Source of the DNA: a bacterium YEK0313 | Lineage (GTDB): Bacteria > Pseudomonadota > Alphaproteobacteria > Rhizobiales > Phreatobacteraceae | Direction: 5' to 3' | DNA length: 64,000 nt | NCBI GenBank assembly: GCA_000751295.2 | Contig: CCMO02000001.1 | Span: forward strand, 4,678,615 to 4,742,614 | Shown: piece after piece, positions 60,999-64,000 of the stretch | Numbering within the stretch: position 1 is the first letter of the stretch | Layout of the letters: each line of letters begins with the position of its first letter | Notes under the pieces: model-generated | Seen by the model: only the letters and a program-made list of their open reading frames with translations | Databases searched by the model: none | What the model was told of the DNA's origin: nothing | Translations under genes and position numbers: made by a program

Positions 60999-62840
60999 AT
61001 GTCCGCCCATTTGAAACGTCGCCCGGACGCGCTCCGGACCGTATTGCCTTTCGTCTTTCGCCATTGGGGCCATGAAAAGCTGCTCGTCTGCGGCATTGCC
61101 AGCGTCATTGCGCTGGCGACGCTCGCCGACGTGTTCCTGCCCTTGTTCGCCGGCCGGCTGATCGACGCCCTCTCCAACATGGCGCAAGGCCGCGAAGCCG
61201 CGCGCGATGCCGCACTGACCGCCTTCCTCGCGATGGTCGGCCTCGGCGCGGCTTTCGTGGTGCTGCGTCACATCGCGTGGATGTGGGTGATCCCGCTCAC
61301 GCTCCGGATCATGTCGCGCCTGGTGCAGAACGGCTTCCACCGCGTTCAGCGCCTGTCGACCGACTGGCACGCCAACAGCTTCGCCGGCTCGGTGGTGCGC
61401 CAGATCACCCGCGGCATGTGGGCGCTCGACACGCTCAACGACACGCTGCTGCTGGCGCTCTGGCCTTCGCTCGTCGTGCTGGTCGGCACCATGATCCTGC
61501 TCGGGGTGCACTGGCCGGTGCTCGGCCTGGTGATCGCCATCGGCACGGTCGGCTTCATCACGATGACGGTGCTCTTGTCGACGCGCTACATCGCGCCGGC
61601 GGCCAAGCGCTCCAACGCGATGGACACACGGCTCGGCGGCGTGCTCGCCGACGCGCTGTCGTGCAACGCCGTCGTCAAGGCCTTCGGCGCGGAGGAGCGC
61701 GAGGACCGGCGGCTCGGGCGTGCCGTCAAGCATTGGCGCGGCCGCACCACCCGGACGTGGAGCCGCTACACGATCACCGGCACCATCCAGCTCGTGGCGC
61801 TGCTCGGCATCCGTACAGCCGTCACCGCCATCGCGCTGGCGCTCTGGTGGTACGGCCATGCGACCCCTGGCGAGGTGACCTATGTGCTGACCAGCTACTT
61901 CGTCGTGCACGGCTACCTGCGCGACATCGGCATGCACATCAACCACCTGCAGCGCTCGGTGAACGAGATGGAGGAACTGGTCGAGATCCACGCCCAGCCG
62001 ATCGGCGTCGCCGACCGCAACGAGGCCGTGCCGATCCATATCGGCGCCGGCGAAGTGCGGTTCGAGGACGTCACGTTCCACTATGGCAATCACGCGACGC
62101 CGCTCTACGACCGCCTCTCGGTGACGATCGCAGCCGGCGAAAGGGTGGGCCTCGTCGGCCATTCGGGTTCCGGCAAGACGACCTTCGTCAAGCTGGTGCA
62201 GCGGCTCTACGACCTGCAGGGCGGCCGCATCCTGATCGACGGCCAGGATCTGGCCGGCGTCACCCAGGCCTCGCTCCGCTCGCAGATCGCCATCGTGCAG
62301 CAGGAGCCGGTGCTGTTCCACCGCTCGCTGGCGGAGAACATCGCCTATGCCAGACCGGGTGCCTCGATGGCCGAGATCGAGCGCGCGGCCCGGCTCGCCA
62401 ATGCCCACGGCTTCATCGCGCGCCTGCCGGCCGGCTACCAGACGCTGGTCGGCGAGCGCGGCGTGAAGCTCTCGGGCGGCGAGCGGCAGCGGGTGGCGCT
62501 CGCCCGGGCCTTCCTGGCGGACGCGCCGATCCTGATCCTGGACGAGGCGACCTCCAGCCTCGATTCGGAATCGGAGGCGCTGATCCAGGAGGCGATGGAG
62601 CGGCTGATGCAGGGCCGCACCGCGATCGTCATCGCACACCGGCTGTCGACGGTGCGCACGCTCGACCGCATCATGGTGTTCGACCATGGCCGCATCGTCG
62701 AGCACGGTACGCACGCCGCCCTGCTCGAAGGTCCCGACGGCGTCTACCGGCGCCTGTTCGAGCGGCAGTCCGGCAGCGACCTGTTCGGCGTCGAGCCCGG
62801 CGGCCGGCAGCAGGTGGCCGAAGGCGAAGCTGCCGAGTAA
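60999..62840 (+). CDS. ABC exporter, fused membrane and ATPase domains
   Basis: A 613-residue half-transporter. Six membrane helices (first KLLVCGIASVIALATLADVFLPL) and ATPase motifs: Walker A LVGHSGSGKTT, Q-loop IVQQEPVLFHR, signature KLSGGERQR, Walker B ILILDEATSSLDS, switch IVIAHRLSTV. HW and RHIAWMWVIPLTLRIMSRLVQNGFHRVQRLSTDWHAN are distinctive of a subgroup widespread in alphaproteobacteria. Substrate unknown. A 17-codon upstream ORF and two hairpins in a leader of about 250 nt suggest regulation after transcription starts. Confidence 0.92.
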   Translation: MSAHLKRRPDALRTVLPFVFRHWGHEKLLVCGIASVIALATLADVFLPLFAGRLIDALSNMAQGREAARDAALTAFLAMVGLGAAFVVLRHIAWMWVIPLTLRIMSRLVQNGFHRVQRLSTDWHANSFAGSVVRQITRGMWALDTLNDTLLLALWPSLVVLVGTMILLGVHWPVLGLVIAIGTVGFITMTVLLSTRYIAPAAKRSNAMDTRLGGVLADALSCNAVVKAFGAEEREDRRLGRAVKHWRGRTTRTWSRYTITGTIQLVALLGIRTAVTAIALALWWYGHATPGEVTYVLTSYFVVHGYLRDIGMHINHLQRSVNEMEELVEIHAQPIGVADRNEAVPIHIGAGEVRFEDVTFHYGNHATPLYDRLSVTIAAGERVGLVGHSGSGKTTFVKLVQRLYDLQGGRILIDGQDLAGVTQASLRSQIAIVQQEPVLFHRSLAENIAYARPGASMAEIERAARLANAHGFIARLPAGYQTLVGERGVKLSGGERQRVALARAFLADAPILILDEATSSLDSESEALIQEAMERLMQGRTAIVIAHRLSTVRTLDRIMVFDHGRIVEHGTHAALLEGPDGVYRRLFERQSGSDLFGVEPGGRQQVAEGEAAE

Positions 62841-63112
62841 GCGCGGCCCGGTCCCTCCCCTGCGGAGGGGCCGGTCGGCGTTCCGGCGAGGTGAGGCCGG
62901 CTTGTCGTATTGACATCCAGGCCGGATGTTTCTCACTGCGGCAGGGTGGGGGTCCGAGCCGGCGTTCGCCACGATCGTATGGCCTTCGGCCAAGGGTTCT
63001 CCTGCTCGTCGACCTCACCGGCAGGGCGGGCCCGATCGTTTCCGCCGCTGCGATAGTCTGTTTCGTTTCCTTCCATTGAAGCCAAAAGCCGACGTGCTAC
63101 ATCCATGGCATC
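62841..63112. other. Intergenic region after the ABC exporter
   Basis: No gene is visible. Just after the exporter, CCCCT-GCGG-AGGGG (about 62866-62879) within GC-rich flanks forms a short stem that may act as a terminator or belong to a common dispersed GC-rich repeat. The rest holds no recognisable promoter motif for the flavin-monooxygenase gene. Confidence 0.4.
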
Positions 63113-64000
63113 ATGAAAAAAATCGGCTTTCTCTCGTTCGGCCATTGGTCGGCCTCGCGGCAATCGCAGACACGCTCGGCGTCGGATGCGCTCCTGCAAT
63201 CCATCGACCTTGCCGTTGCCGCCGAGGAATTGGGCGCGGACGGCGCCTATTTTCGTGTGCATCATTTCGCCCGCCAGCTGGGTTCACCATTCCCGTTGCT
63301 TGCGGCCATGGGCGCCAGGACAAGCCGCATCGAAATCGGCACGGCCGTCATCGACATGCGCTACGAAAACCCACTCTACATGGCGGAGAATGCCGGCGCG
63401 GCCGACCTGATCGCCGGCGGACGGCTGCAGCTCGGCATCAGCCGCGGTTCGCCGGAGCAAGTGATCGATGGGTGGCGCTATTTTGGCTACACGGCACAGG
63501 AGGGCCAGAGCGATGCCGACATGGCCAGGCGCCATGCGGAAGTCTTCCTGGACATGCTCGAGGGCCAAGGCTTCGCGCAACCCAATCCGCACCCGATGTT
63601 CCCCAATCCGCCTGGCCTGTTGCGCCTGGAACCGTTCTCCGAAGGCCTGCGGGACAGGATTTGGTGGGGCGCCGCCACCAACGCCACAGCGGAATGGGCG
63701 GCCAAGCTCGGCATGAACCTGCAGAGCTCGACGCTGAAATTCGACGAAGGCGGGCAGCCGCTGCACATTCAGCAGGCCGAACAGATCCGCGCCTTCCGCG
63801 CGGCGTGGAAGGCCGCTGGCCACACGCGCGAGCCGAGGGTATCCGTCAGCCGCAGCATCTTCGCGCTGGTCGACGAGCGCGACCGCGCCTATTTCGGCGG
63901 CAGCGAAAGCCAGGATCATTTCGGTTACATCGAGGCGGACACGCGTGCTGTCTTCGGCCGAACCTATGCGGCAGAGCCGGATGTGCTCATCGAGCAGTTG
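63113..64000 (+). CDS. LLM-class (bacterial luciferase-like) flavin-dependent oxidoreductase, 3' end outside window
   Basis: The first 296 residues of a luciferase-like monooxygenase, open to the window edge. MKKIGFLSFGHWSASRQSQT and DLAVAAEELGADGAYFRVHHFARQLGSPFPLLAAMGARTSRIEIGTAVIDMRYENPLYMAENAGAADLIAGGRLQLGISRGSPEQV show the TIM-barrel FMN/F420-type pattern (E/H motif, IEIGTAV, GRLQLGISRG). Full members are about 330-350 residues, so 40-60 residues are missing. Substrate unknown; such enzymes oxidise aldehydes, amines or aromatic compounds. Confidence 0.88.
   Translation, partial: MKKIGFLSFGHWSASRQSQTRSASDALLQSIDLAVAAEELGADGAYFRVHHFARQLGSPFPLLAAMGARTSRIEIGTAVIDMRYENPLYMAENAGAADLIAGGRLQLGISRGSPEQVIDGWRYFGYTAQEGQSDADMARRHAEVFLDMLEGQGFAQPNPHPMFPNPPGLLRLEPFSEGLRDRIWWGAATNATAEWAAKLGMNLQSSTLKFDEGGQPLHIQQAEQIRAFRAAWKAAGHTREPRVSVSRSIFALVDERDRAYFGGSESQDHFGYIEADTRAVFGRTYAAEPDVLIEQL

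Overview
The window is high-GC (about two thirds G+C by eye), densely coded DNA. It looks like a metabolically versatile alphaproteobacterium, most likely Hyphomicrobiales/Rhizobiales-like. This is inferred from the wealth of branched-chain and polar amino-acid type ABC importers, acyl-CoA ligase/MaoC/enoyl-CoA hydratase genes, many Tat-like solute-binding proteins, and regulator families. No rRNA, CRISPR array, phage or insertion sequence is visible. One tRNA (CAU anticodon) lies near 52.1 kb.

Layout. (1) 0.1-2.5 kb: a GcvA-like LysR regulator divergent from an enolase paralogue. (2) 2.5-9.7 kb, minus strand: a class III CoA-transferase, a complete Liv-type ABC importer (binding protein, two ATPases, two permeases), a glutathione S-transferase and a 2-hydroxychromene-2-carboxylate isomerase-like protein. 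This reads as one uptake/CoA-activation operon for an organic acid or aromatic compound. (3) 10-23.9 kb: a membrane protein, a GNAT acetyltransferase, a MaoC-like hydratase, an IclR regulator, two acyl-CoA ligases, an enoyl-CoA hydratase, three tandem Liv-type binding proteins without permeases, and a nitroreductase. A shared 19-bp dyad in front of the IclR/MaoC pair and (twice) in front of the ligase/hydratase pair suggests one IclR-controlled catabolic regulon. (4) 23.9-29.1 kb: an FAD amine/amino-acid oxidase with a polar amino-acid ABC importer, a divergent XRE-cupin regulator, and an enoyl-CoA hydratase-like protein.

(5) 29.2-45 kb is a copper/silver resistance island. On the minus strand, in transcription order: a small lipoprotein, a CusC-like outer-membrane factor, a multicopper oxidase, a cupredoxin, a CusF-like chaperone, a DUF411 protein, and an OmpR-type regulator with its histidine kinase. 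In the middle lie a CorA transporter and a divergent ABC exporter. On the plus strand come a Cys-rich small protein, a FixH/YtkA-like protein, CusB and CusA. Two copies of a TTACAANTTGTTGC box sit about 75-80 bp upstream of the regulator gene and of the first gene of the minus-strand run, so a local CusR/CopR-type circuit is likely. Between the multicopper oxidase and the cupredoxin lies a perfect inverted repeat with 54-bp arms and a 4-nt loop, which contains the oxidase stop codon and the cupredoxin start codon. It is the most striking structural feature of the window.

(6) 45-52.1 kb: an aldehyde dehydrogenase, a LysR/PBP-type regulator, an Asp/Glu racemase-like protein, a lower-GC patch with a strong dyad and stem-loops plus a small ribbon-helix-helix-like gene, an amidohydrolase translationally coupled to a frameshifted CobW-type GTPase, and the tRNA. 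(7) 52.4-64 kb: two tandem SIMPL-domain proteins, an MsbA-like ABC exporter, a 2OG-Fe(II) oxygenase-like protein, a small pore-like membrane protein, a hot-dog thioesterase, small secreted/cytosolic proteins, a binding protein plus permease lacking an ATPase, an ABC exporter with a long leader holding a 17-codon upstream ORF and start-proximal hairpin, and a luciferase-like monooxygenase cut by the window end. Two copies of a short dispersed intergenic repeat lie in this last part.
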